Origin: Meiothermus luteus
Lineage (GTDB): Bacteria > Deinococcota > Deinococci > Deinococcales > Thermaceae
Reading direction: 5' to 3'
Assembly (NCBI RefSeq): GCF_003574085.1
Contig: NZ_QWKZ01000023.1
Location: 1-32,761, forward strand
DNA length: 32,761 nt
Of this stretch, positions 6,210-13,509 are shown piece after piece. Position 1 is the first letter of the stretch; each line of letters opens with the position of its first letter. The translations under genes and the position numbers were made by a program. The notes under the pieces were generated by a model. It searched no databases. It was not told the origin of the DNA and saw only the letters and a program-made list of their open reading frames with translations.

Positions 6210-8147
6210 ATGCCCTCGGGCTACGAGCTCAAAAAGTACACCCTCCCCCAAGTTCTACGGCTGCGGGCCCAACACACGCCTAAAAAGGTGGCGCTGAGGG
6301 AAAAAGACTTCGGCATCTGGAACGAAATTACCTACGAGGACTACTACCGCCACGTCACCCGCTTCGCCGCAGGGCTGCTGGCCCTGGGCTTTGAGAAGGG
6401 GGAGCGGCTGGCCATCATCGCCGACAACATCCCCGAATGGCTCTACGCCGAGCTGGGTACCCAGGCTGTGGGGGGTATCTCGGTCGGGGTTTACCAGTCC
6501 TCCCTGCCTCCCGAAATCGCCTATGTCCTCTCCTACACGGGAACCGCCTTCGTCCTGGCGGAAGACCAGGAACAGGTGGACAAGCTCATAGAAATCAGGG
6601 GTGAAATCCCCAGCGTCCGTAAGGTCATCTACGAAGACCCCAAGGGCATGCGGACCTACCGGGACGACCCCTGGCTCATCAGCTACGAAGAGGTAGAGCG
6701 GTTGGGCGAAGCCTACCTGCAACGCCACCCAGCTTTGGTGGAAGAGCGTATTGACGAGGGAAACCCAGAGGACGTCTGCCACCTCTCCTTGACCTCTGGC
6801 ACCACGGGCAGACCCAAGGCGGCCATGCTGCGGCACCGGAACCTCCTGCACATGGGGGTGGCCTTGCAGGAGGTAGATCCCCTGGAGCCTACCGATGACT
6901 ACCTTTCCTTCCTGCCCTTCGCCTGGATTGGCGAACAGATGATGTCCGTGGGAATGGCCCTCGCCGGGGGATTCGCGGTCAACTTTCCCGAATCCATTGA
7001 GACCGCTATGAACGACCTTAAGGAGATCGGCCCCCACGTGATGTTCAGCCCCCCTAGGGTCTGGGAGGGCACCCAGAGCCAAATTTGGGTTCGCATCTCC
7101 GAGACCTACGCCTTCAACCGCTGGGTCTACAACCAGATGCTCAAGATTGGCTATCGCGCCGCCGACTACCGCATGCGCGGAAAGCCCATGCCCATCGGCC
7201 TGCGCATCGCCTACTGGCTGGCCGACCAAATCATGTTCAGACCTCTGCGCGACCAGCTAGGCTTCCTGCGGTTGCGCCGGGCCTACACGGGGGGGGCTGC
7301 CCTAGGCCCGGATGTCTTTCGCTTCTACCATGCCATCGGGGTCAACCTAAAGCAGATATACGGCCAAACCGAGATTATAGGGATTGCCTTCGTACACCGC
7401 GACGGCGATGTGCGGGCCGACACCGTAGGGCTGCCCATTCCTGGGGGCGAGGTGAAGATCAGCGAGCGAGGAGAAATCCTCTGCCGTTCCGATGCGGTGG
7501 TGGCGGGCTACTGGCAAAACCCCGAGGCCACCGCTGAGACCTTCGCCGATGGGTGGCTGCACACCGGCGACGCCGGCTACCTCACCCCGGAGGGCCACCT
7601 GGTGGTGATCGACCGGGTTTCAGACGTGATGCACACCAGCAGCGGCCACATGTTCAGCCCTCAGTTCATCGAGAACAAGCTCAAGTTTAGCCCTTACATC
7701 AAAGAGGCGGTGGTCTTCGGCAACCAAAGGCCCTACATCACCGCCTTCATCAACGTAGACCCCCAGACCGTGGGCAAGTGGGCCGAGGACCGCCGAATCG
7801 CCTACACCACCTACCTAGACCTCTCCCAAAAGCCCCAGGTGGCCGAGCTGATTCGCAAGGAGGTACAGGCAGTCAACGAGAGCCTCCTGGAACACCTCCG
7901 CATCCAACGCTTCGTGCTTCTATACAAGCTCTTGGACGCCGACGACGATGAGCTCACCCGCACTGGGAAGGTGCGCCGAAAATTCATAGCCCAGCGCTAT
8001 CAAAACCTAGTGGAGGCCCTCTACAGCGGGGCCCAGCGGGTACAGGTGGAAACCGAGTTCAAGTACCAGGATGGCTCCACCCAAAGGGTGTCCACCGAGG
8101 TGAGCGTGCTCGAGACCCAACCTCACCAGCCCTTGGTGGGGGCGTAG
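6210..8147 (+). CDS. AMP-forming acyl-CoA synthetase (long-chain type) embedded in the liv operon
   Basis: A 645-residue member of the adenylate-forming ANL superfamily, which activates a carboxylic acid as acyl-adenylate and then transfers it to CoA. The phosphate-binding loop LTSGTTGRPKAAM lies near residues 193-205. The adenine-pocket motif YGQTE, the GWLHTGDAGYL motif and the hinge DRVSDVMHTSSGHMFSP are all present. The closing motif TRTGKVRRKF holds the likely catalytic lysine. The C-terminal tail after about residue 595 carries an extra hydrophilic segment. Overall it resembles the FAA1/long-chain branch. GTG 6207 directly precedes ATG 6210, and either could be used. It sits between livG and livH on the same strand, with 75 bp before and 10 bp after, so it is part of the transport operon. 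The true acid (fatty, branched-chain or aromatic) cannot be told from the sequence. Confidence 0.9.
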   Translation: MPSGYELKKYTLPQVLRLRAQHTPKKVALREKDFGIWNEITYEDYYRHVTRFAAGLLALGFEKGERLAIIADNIPEWLYAELGTQAVGGISVGVYQSSLPPEIAYVLSYTGTAFVLAEDQEQVDKLIEIRGEIPSVRKVIYEDPKGMRTYRDDPWLISYEEVERLGEAYLQRHPALVEERIDEGNPEDVCHLSLTSGTTGRPKAAMLRHRNLLHMGVALQEVDPLEPTDDYLSFLPFAWIGEQMMSVGMALAGGFAVNFPESIETAMNDLKEIGPHVMFSPPRVWEGTQSQIWVRISETYAFNRWVYNQMLKIGYRAADYRMRGKPMPIGLRIAYWLADQIMFRPLRDQLGFLRLRRAYTGGAALGPDVFRFYHAIGVNLKQIYGQTEIIGIAFVHRDGDVRADTVGLPIPGGEVKISERGEILCRSDAVVAGYWQNPEATAETFADGWLHTGDAGYLTPEGHLVVIDRVSDVMHTSSGHMFSPQFIENKLKFSPYIKEAVVFGNQRPYITAFINVDPQTVGKWAEDRRIAYTTYLDLSQKPQVAELIRKEVQAVNESLLEHLRIQRFVLLYKLLDADDDELTRTGKVRRKFIAQRYQNLVEALYSGAQRVQVETEFKYQDGSTQRVSTEVSVLETQPHQPLVGA

Positions 8148-8157
8148 GAGGGTTGCA

Positions 8158-9063
8158 ATGGAGTTGGTGCAAAACCTAATTTCCGGCGTCGCGGTGGGCT
8201 GCATCTACGCCCTGGCCGCCCTAGGCTTTGTCCTTATCTACAAATCCAGCCGGGTCATCAACTTTGCCAACGGCCAGCTCATTGCCATAGGGGCCTTTCT
8301 GGCCTATGCCTTGGCGGTCTGGGTTGGGCTCCCGGTCCTCCTGGCAATGCTCCTAGCCATGCTCCTCACCGCAGGCCTCGGTTTCCTGGTAGAGCGAATT
8401 TTTCTACGCAGGCTGGTTGGCCAACCCATCATCTCGGTCATCATGGTCACCATCGGCCTGGCCAGCGTCCTCGATGGGCTGATGTACCTGACCCCCTTTG
8501 GGTCTGGCAACTTCACCTTTCCCCAGTTCCTCCCTCCAGGCGGCCTAAACTTAGGGGGCCTCAGCGTCTCCTATCCCCAGCTTCTGGCCATTGGCTTCAC
8601 CGCGGTGTTTCTCCTAATCTTCGGCTGGTTCTTCCAGCGGTCGGTGCTGGGGATAGCCATGCGGGCTGTGGCCGACGACCAGATGGCCTCCATGAGCCTG
8701 GGGGTCTCGGTGGAGAAGGTCTTTGCCTTGGCCTGGGCGGTGGCAGGCCTCGCCGCCGCGGCGGCCGGAATCGTGGTGGGTGCAGTTTCCGGGCTGAACC
8801 AGGATGGACTGATTGCCATCGGCCTGGCGGTCTTCCCGGCCGTCATTCTGGGTGGGCTTGACTCGGTCCCGGGCGCGGTGGTGGGGGGCATCGTCATCGG
8901 AATCCTGCAGTCCTTCTCCACTGCCTACCTGGACGGCCTGCTGGCCCAGATAGGGCTGGTGGGGGGTGGGTCGCAGTACGCGGTGCCCTTTCTGGTCCTC
9001 CTGATAATGCTTTGGTTCAAGCCACACGGCCTGTTCGGCACCGAGGAAATTGAGCGGGTATAA
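8158..9063 (+). CDS. livH: Branched-chain-type ABC transporter permease (LivH)
   Basis: A 301-residue hydrophobic protein with about eight membrane segments, in the LivH family of inner-membrane permeases. The N-terminus (LVQNLISGVAVGCIYALAALGFVLIYKSSRVINFANGQL is the relevant region, residues 3-41) carries the conserved GxxYALxALGxxLIY...NFAxG pattern. The EAA-like cytoplasmic loop region is AMRAVADDQMASMSLGVSVEKV. The start ATG 8158 is preceded by AGGAGGG. It follows the acyl-CoA synthetase by 10 bp and precedes livM by 12 bp, so translation of the operon is probably coupled. It forms the heteromeric channel with LivM. Confidence 0.93.
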   Translation: MELVQNLISGVAVGCIYALAALGFVLIYKSSRVINFANGQLIAIGAFLAYALAVWVGLPVLLAMLLAMLLTAGLGFLVERIFLRRLVGQPIISVIMVTIGLASVLDGLMYLTPFGSGNFTFPQFLPPGGLNLGGLSVSYPQLLAIGFTAVFLLIFGWFFQRSVLGIAMRAVADDQMASMSLGVSVEKVFALAWAVAGLAAAAAGIVVGAVSGLNQDGLIAIGLAVFPAVILGGLDSVPGAVVGGIVIGILQSFSTAYLDGLLAQIGLVGGGSQYAVPFLVLLIMLWFKPHGLFGTEEIERV

Positions 9064-9075
9064 AAGGAGCACACC

Positions 9076-10152
9076 ATGCGCAACCCCTGGGCCCAGACTG
9101 GAAACTACCGCACCTCCTACGCCCAAGACACCACCATCTTCGCCAACTATCGGGAGATTGTTTCCATAGGGCTGCTCCTCATCGGACTCTGCCTTCTCCC
9201 CACCTTTCTAGAGCGTTCTCAGGTGCTGGTGCTCAACTTCATATTGATCTACGCAATCGCGGTGCTGGGTCTGAACATCACCACCGGCTACGCGGGGCTT
9301 ATCAGCGTGGGGCAGGCCGCGTTCATGGGGGTGGGCGCCTACACCGTAGCCCTCACCGCACCCCACCTGCCCTTCTGGCTCACCATCCCCCTAGGTGGCC
9401 TGACCGCAGCCTTGGTGGGGTTTTTGGTGGGGATTCCTAGCCTGAGGGTAAAGCACCTCTACCTAGCCCTGGCCACCTTAGCCTTCCAAGAGATTTTCGT
9501 ATGGGTCGTCGGGCGCAGCCCAGCGCTGGCCCAGGGAGCTGCAATCCCAGTAGAAATGCGCAATTTTCTGGGGCTAGAGATTACTTTCCGAAACCACAAC
9601 TACTTCTGGTATTACGTGATTCTCCTCACGCTGGTGGTTCTGGTCATAGCCTGGCGCAACCTGCTGAGGGGCAAGTACGGCCGGGCCCTGATTGCCGTGC
9701 GGGACAACGACCGCGCCGCAGACGCTATGGGAATGAATCCGGGCCGCACCAAGCTCTTCGCCTTCGCCTTGGGGGCCCTGTACGGGGGGGTGGCTGGCGG
9801 GCTACTGGCCTACATGCAGCGGGCGGTGGTGGTGGAGGAGTTCACCCTGGTTCGCTCGGTGGCCCTGCTGGCCATGGCCATCGTGGGCGGCCTGGGCACG
9901 GTGGTGGGCAGCCTGCTGGGGCCGGCCTTTATTGAGCTCCTCAGGCTTTACGTAGAGCGGCTTTCGGAGTGGATGAAGGGCAACGCCTTGATACAGAGCA
10001 TCACCCCAGCAGGGGTCGACGTGGCCTCGGCCCTCCTGCCCCTTTCGTTTGGGTTGGTCATCGTCCTCTTTTTGATGTTTGAGCCGCGCGGCCTTTACAA
10101 TTGGTGGCGGCTCATCCGAAGCTACTTCCGAACCTGGCCATTCAAGTACTAG
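9076..10152 (+). CDS. livM: Branched-chain-type ABC transporter permease (LivM)
   Basis: A 358-residue LivM-family permease with about nine or ten membrane segments and a roughly 35-residue polar N-terminal extension (MRNPWAQTGNYRTSYAQDTT). The family segment GLNITTGYAGLISVGQAAFMGVGAY lies at about 75-98. The cytoplasmic ATPase-contact loop is the ALIAVRDNDRAADAMGMNPGR region. The C-terminus FLMFEPRGLYNWW is typical. AAAGGAG lies upstream of ATG 9076. It pairs with LivH and is energised by LivG and LivF encoded in the same operon. Confidence 0.93.
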   Translation: MRNPWAQTGNYRTSYAQDTTIFANYREIVSIGLLLIGLCLLPTFLERSQVLVLNFILIYAIAVLGLNITTGYAGLISVGQAAFMGVGAYTVALTAPHLPFWLTIPLGGLTAALVGFLVGIPSLRVKHLYLALATLAFQEIFVWVVGRSPALAQGAAIPVEMRNFLGLEITFRNHNYFWYYVILLTLVVLVIAWRNLLRGKYGRALIAVRDNDRAADAMGMNPGRTKLFAFALGALYGGVAGGLLAYMQRAVVVEEFTLVRSVALLAMAIVGGLGTVVGSLLGPAFIELLRLYVERLSEWMKGNALIQSITPAGVDVASALLPLSFGLVIVLFLMFEPRGLYNWWRLIRSYFRTWPFKY

Positions 10153-10197
10153 GGTAGGCAACACCGCTTCACGCGCGTTGCAATCAAAGGAGGCACC

Positions 10198-11406
10198 ATG
10201 AAGCGCATCTTGGTTTTAGGTCTGGTGGCGGCCCTGGGGCTGGCTTTAGCCCAAGGGCGTACGGTAACCCTGCTTTGGTCGGGGGCCATCACCGGCCCCA
10301 CCTCGGACGTAGGGGGGCCTTACGCTGCGGGCATTGAGGATTACTGCAAGTACGCCAACGAGCAGAGGCTCATTCCCAACGTCACCCTGAACTGCATCGT
10401 GCGGGATGACCAGTACCAAAACCCCATCACCCAAAGGATTCTGGAGGAGGCCCTGGACCGGTCTAAGCCAGCCATCTACCTGGGCTACTCCACGGGGGCC
10501 ATGCTCCAGCTCAAACCCCTCATCCAGGAGGTCAAGCTCCCCACCATACCTGCCTCGGCGCACATCGGCCTGATTGACCCTCCCAACAACCAGTACATGT
10601 TCCTTCCGGTAAGCAGCTACTCCGAGCAGGTGGTGGCCCTGATGGAGTACATCAACCGCACCGACCGAGGGGCCCGCATCGCCCTGGTGGTCAACCCCAG
10701 CCCCTTCGGCAGGGCCGTGGTGGACCACGCCCGAAGGGCTGCCCAGCGGCTTGGGCAAACCATTGTGGACGTCCGGGAAGTGGGTGGGGGCAACCTGGAC
10801 AACACCGCTTTGCTGCGGGCCCTGGACGCCGCCGGTGCGCAGTACATCATCCACCAGAACGTGGCCGGCCCTGTGGCCAACATCCTCAAAGATGCCAAGC
10901 GGCTGGGCCTTGACCGCAAGATCAGGCAGATGGGGGCGGTCTACACCGGGGGCTCTGACCTAATTCGGCTGGCGGGCGATGCCGCCGAGGGCTACTTGTG
11001 GGCCAGCAGCTACTACACCCTGGACGAGAACACCCCTGGCATCACCCTGCAAAAGCAGCTCGCGGCCAAGTACAACCGGAGCGCCGATACCCTCAACTCC
11101 ACCAACTACACCGCCGGAATGCTGGCCGCAGCCATCGCGGTGGAGGCCATGAAGCGGGCCGCGCAACGTTTTGGTGGCCGAATTGACAACGAAACCGTCT
11201 ACCAGTCCATCATCGGCATGAACGGACCAAACGCCTTCAAACCAGGCTTCGCGGTTTCTACCAAGGCGGGTATTGAGATTGACTTTACCCGCAGTGAGCA
11301 GACCGGGGCCGAGGGGCTTCGGGTGCTCGAGGTGCGGGGGGGTAAGTTCGTGCCCATCACCGACCCCTTTACCTCCGCCCTCTTCCGGCAGGTGAGGAAC
11401 CCCTAA
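10198..11406 (+). CDS. Periplasmic substrate-binding protein of the HAAT transporter
   Basis: A 402-residue type I periplasmic binding protein (Peripla_BP_6 group) with a clear signal peptide (MKRILVLGLVAALGLALAQG, cleavage after AQ or nearby; no lipobox cysteine). The mature part opens with VTLLWSGAITGPTSDVGGPYAAGIEDYCKY, the ligand-site entrance typical of Leu/Ile/Val or amide-binding relatives. It captures the ligand outside the membrane and delivers it to LivHM. The combination with an acyl-CoA synthetase suggests a carboxylic-acid ligand, but this is inference. ATG 10198 has AAAGGAGG 7 nt upstream. A strong hairpin follows the stop codon and may raise the level of this mRNA segment relative to livF. 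Confidence 0.9.
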   Translation: MKRILVLGLVAALGLALAQGRTVTLLWSGAITGPTSDVGGPYAAGIEDYCKYANEQRLIPNVTLNCIVRDDQYQNPITQRILEEALDRSKPAIYLGYSTGAMLQLKPLIQEVKLPTIPASAHIGLIDPPNNQYMFLPVSSYSEQVVALMEYINRTDRGARIALVVNPSPFGRAVVDHARRAAQRLGQTIVDVREVGGGNLDNTALLRALDAAGAQYIIHQNVAGPVANILKDAKRLGLDRKIRQMGAVYTGGSDLIRLAGDAAEGYLWASSYYTLDENTPGITLQKQLAAKYNRSADTLNSTNYTAGMLAAAIAVEAMKRAAQRFGGRIDNETVYQSIIGMNGPNAFKPGFAVSTKAGIEIDFTRSEQTGAEGLRVLEVRGGKFVPITDPFTSALFRQVRNP

Positions 11407-11412
11407 AGCCCT

Positions 11413-11445
11413 CCAAGGCCGAAGGCAGGCTGCCTTCGGCCTTGG
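11413..11445 (+). terminator. Intercistronic hairpin between the binding-protein gene and livF
   Basis: A near-perfect 33-nt palindrome pairs CCAAGGCCGAAGGCAG with CTGCCTTCGGCCTTGG around a single central G. It begins 6 nt after the stop codon at 11406. It has no T-tract, so it is more likely a partial terminator or an mRNA 3'-end stabiliser than a full terminator. Confidence 0.6.
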
Positions 11446-11464
11446 GCCCTTAAAGGGAGGCCGC

Positions 11465-12283
11465 ATGCAGCCTGAGGATATAGGACCCATCCTGCTCGAG
11501 GTAAACAACATTGAGGTGGTCTACAAGGACATCATCCAGGTGCTCCGAGGGGTCTCCCTAAAGGTACCCGAAGGCCACATCACCGCCCTTCTGGGCCCCA
11601 ACGGGGCCGGCAAGACCACCACCCTCCGGGCCATCTCCGGGCTCCTGGTACCCGAGGATGGGCGTGTGGTCTCGGGGTCCATCCGCTACCGCGGCGAAAA
11701 CATCGCCAACCGCCCTCCCGAAGAAATCGTGCGGATGGGCATCGTGCAGGTACCCGAAGGGCGACGGGTTTTCAAGCACCTCACCGTGGAGGAAAACCTC
11801 CGGGTGGGCTCCATCACCCGCCAAGATGGGGACAAGGTCAAAGAGGACCTGGAGCGCATCTACCACTACTTCCCGCGGCTGGCAGCTCTTAAAAACCGCC
11901 TGGCCGGCTACTGCTCCGGGGGAGAACAGCAGATGCTGGCCATAGGCCGGGCCCTGCTGGCCCGCCCCCGGCTCCTGCTGTTGGACGAGCCCAGCCTGGG
12001 CCTGGCTCCCTTGCTGGTGCGGGAGATTTTTGACATCGTGGCCCAGGTTAACGCCGAGGAGGGCGTGACCGTGCTGGTGGTTGAGCAAAACGCCCGGGTA
12101 GCCCTCTCGGTGGCCCACTATGGCTACATCATGGAGTCGGGGCGGATCGCCTTGGAGGGCACCCGCGGGTACCTAGAGGCCAACCCCGACGTCAAGGAGT
12201 TCTACCTGGGGGTGGCCAAGTCGGGAGGGAGGAAGAGCTTCAGGGAGGTCAAAAGCTACCGTCGGCGCAAGCGGTTCATGTAG
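11465..12283 (+). CDS. livF: Branched-chain-type ABC transporter ATP-binding protein (LivF)
   Basis: A 272-residue second ATPase of the HAAT importer. Walker A is GPNGAGKT at 44-51, the signature SGGEQ is at 153-157, and Walker B LLLLDEP has D176 and E177. The protein is about 35 residues longer than minimal LivF. It ends in a basic tail (KSFREVKSYRRRKRFM), a feature known from LivF homologues located beside acyl-CoA synthetases. It forms a heterodimer with LivG on the cytoplasmic side. GGGAGG precedes ATG 11465. It is the last transporter gene of the operon. Confidence 0.93.
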   Translation: MQPEDIGPILLEVNNIEVVYKDIIQVLRGVSLKVPEGHITALLGPNGAGKTTTLRAISGLLVPEDGRVVSGSIRYRGENIANRPPEEIVRMGIVQVPEGRRVFKHLTVEENLRVGSITRQDGDKVKEDLERIYHYFPRLAALKNRLAGYCSGGEQQMLAIGRALLARPRLLLLDEPSLGLAPLLVREIFDIVAQVNAEEGVTVLVVEQNARVALSVAHYGYIMESGRIALEGTRGYLEANPDVKEFYLGVAKSGGRKSFREVKSYRRRKRFM

Positions 12284-12326
12284 GTCCTTTGCGACGCAAG
12301 GCAGCTTTTAGGGTGGGTCTTTGGGC

Positions 12327-12332
12327 TAGTAT
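12327..12332 (+). promoter_or_regulatory. -10 box of a candidate leaderless promoter for the DUF59 gene
   Basis: TAGTAT ends 7 nt before ATG 12340, and there is no Shine-Dalgarno sequence. The gene may therefore be transcribed separately as well as by read-through from the liv operon. Confidence 0.45.
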
Positions 12333-12339
12333 ACCCAGC

Positions 12340-12669
12340 ATGAGCGAGGCCACACTACCCACCAAAGAAGAAATCCTAGAGGCCCTCAAAGTGGTGCGGG
12401 ACCCAGAGATTCCGGTCAACGTGGTTGACCTGGGCCTGGTCTACGACGCTCAGGTAAAAGAAGGGGGCATTGTGGATATCACCATGACCCTTACCTCCAT
12501 AGGCTGCCCCGCCCAAGACATCGTGAAGGCCGACGCCGAAATCGCCGTGCTGCGCCTGCCCGGGGTAAACGCGGTCAACGTGGAGTTCGTCTGGACACCT
12601 CCTTGGACGCCGGCCCGGATGACCGAGGAGGGTAAGCGCCAGATGCGGATGTTCGGCTTCAACGTCTGA
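12340..12669 (+). CDS. DUF59 / MIP18-family protein (PaaD- or SufT-like)
   Basis: A 109-residue protein of the MIP18/DUF59 family. The characteristic segment DPEIPVNVVDLGLVY is at 21-35, TLTSIGCPAQD at 51-60 with the conserved Cys56, and the C-terminus contains VWTPPWTPARMTEEGK. Members act in iron-sulfur cluster assembly or transfer (SufT, MIP18) or accompany the phenylacetyl-CoA epoxidase (PaaD). The WTPPW and ARMT elements are common to SufT-like and PaaD-like proteins, so the two cannot be separated here. An open frame starts earlier at 12289, but ATG 12340 follows a -10 box directly and gives the normal family N-terminus. It lies 56 bp after livF. Its 3' end overlaps the convergent gene at 12659 by 11 bp. 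Confidence 0.85.
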   Translation: MSEATLPTKEEILEALKVVRDPEIPVNVVDLGLVYDAQVKEGGIVDITMTLTSIGCPAQDIVKADAEIAVLRLPGVNAVNVEFVWTPPWTPARMTEEGKRQMRMFGFNV

Positions 12670-13078
12670 GGCCCTCAGGCCGCCTTGTGGGGTCGAGGTA
12701 CAGCGAGGGGTCGGCCGGATTGGCCGCAGCAACCAAAAGCTTAGCGAGTTCGTCCTCCTCTAACTTAAAGAGCGCAGCGTACCTCGAGGGCGGTACCACC
12801 GCCTCCCGAAACTCGTTCACCCCTTGCTCTAGAAGGTAGCGGGTAAGCGCATCCAGCGCCTTCACCCCTTGAGGGCCAAACCGAGGGCCAAATGCGTCCA
12901 GGGAAAGCACCTGATGCCTGCCCTCCCGCACATAGACCGCATAGCGCGCTTGGTCGCGCTGATCCTGCCAATCGGTGACGTAGGTGACCACCGCTTCCGG
13001 GAGGTTCACCCCTTTTAGGGCCTCTTTGAGGGCCGATAGGCTCTCCTGAGGCGCACCGCGCAAGCCTACGATTTCCAT
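12659..13078 (-). CDS. Conserved-looking protein of unknown function (139 aa)
   Basis: I do not recognise the family. The protein is soluble, mixed alpha/beta in appearance, with no signal peptide and no cysteine. It opens MEIVGLRGAPQESLSALKEA and contains a beta-rich central part (AVVTYVTDWQDQRDQARYAVYV, residues about 37-58) and an acidic helix LFKLEEDELAKLLVAA. The frame extends upstream to 13162. ATG 13078 is chosen because a TAGAAT -10 box (13086-13091, minus strand) ends 7 nt before it, the leaderless layout common in this window. Coding quality (third-position GC, codon choice) matches its neighbours. It is divergent from the small membrane protein at 13144 and convergent with the DUF59 gene. 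Confidence 0.7.
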   Translation of the reverse strand: MEIVGLRGAPQESLSALKEALKGVNLPEAVVTYVTDWQDQRDQARYAVYVREGRHQVLSLDAFGPRFGPQGVKALDALTRYLLEQGVNEFREAVVPPSRYAALFKLEEDELAKLLVAAANPADPSLYLDPTRRPEGLRR

Positions 13079-13085
13079 GGACCAA

Positions 13086-13091
13086 ATTCTA
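13086..13091 (-). promoter_or_regulatory. -10 box of a leaderless promoter for the 139-aa gene
   Basis: The minus strand reads TAGAAT, five of six to consensus, followed by 7 nt and ATG 13078. No ribosome binding site is present. No convincing -35 box is seen. Confidence 0.5.
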
Positions 13092-13143
13092 CCCAGCCGC
13101 GGTGCCGCTAGGGCTACCAAGCCACGGACAAAGGAGGTGTGCT

Positions 13144-13509
13144 TTGGGAAACTTGAACGCAAGGGCGCTTTGGACCGGGGTCTTTCTCATCCTAATCTCC
13201 ACGCTGGCGGTGATGGCCTCCAAACCTACCCCCACCGCCCTTATACCGGGCCTCCTGGGCCTTCTGATTGCCCTCATGGGCATCTGGGCCGAAAAGCGCC
13301 CAAACCAAGCCCGCTTAGCCCTGGGCCTGGCCCTGGGCCTCTCTTTGGTGGGCATCCTGGGCTCGCTCAGGGGGATACCGGAGTTCCTAACCCTACTCGG
13401 CGGAGGCGCCGTGGAGCGTCCAGTGGCCGCCATGGCCCAGTTCGCCACGGCTTTCATATGCCTGGGCTTTGTGGTGCGCTACCTGGCAGAAAGGCGCAAG
13501 GGTGGGTAA
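13144..13509 (+). CDS. Small membrane protein of unknown function (121 aa)
   Basis: The frame is open from 13102, but TTG 13144 has an ideal AAGGAGGT site at 13131-13138, so I take it as the start. The protein has four predicted membrane segments: ALWTGVFLILISTLAVMA, ALIPGLLGLLIALMGIW, ALGLALGLSLVGILGSL and MAQFATAFICLGFVVRYL. Short polar loops (AEKRPNQAR) and a basic C-terminus (AERRKGG) complete it. There is no catalytic motif. The family is not recognised, though it looks like the small DUF-type four-helix membrane proteins common in Thermaceae. It overlaps the 3' end of convergent mtaB by 31 bp. Confidence 0.7.
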   Translation: MGNLNARALWTGVFLILISTLAVMASKPTPTALIPGLLGLLIALMGIWAEKRPNQARLALGLALGLSLVGILGSLRGIPEFLTLLGGGAVERPVAAMAQFATAFICLGFVVRYLAERRKGG

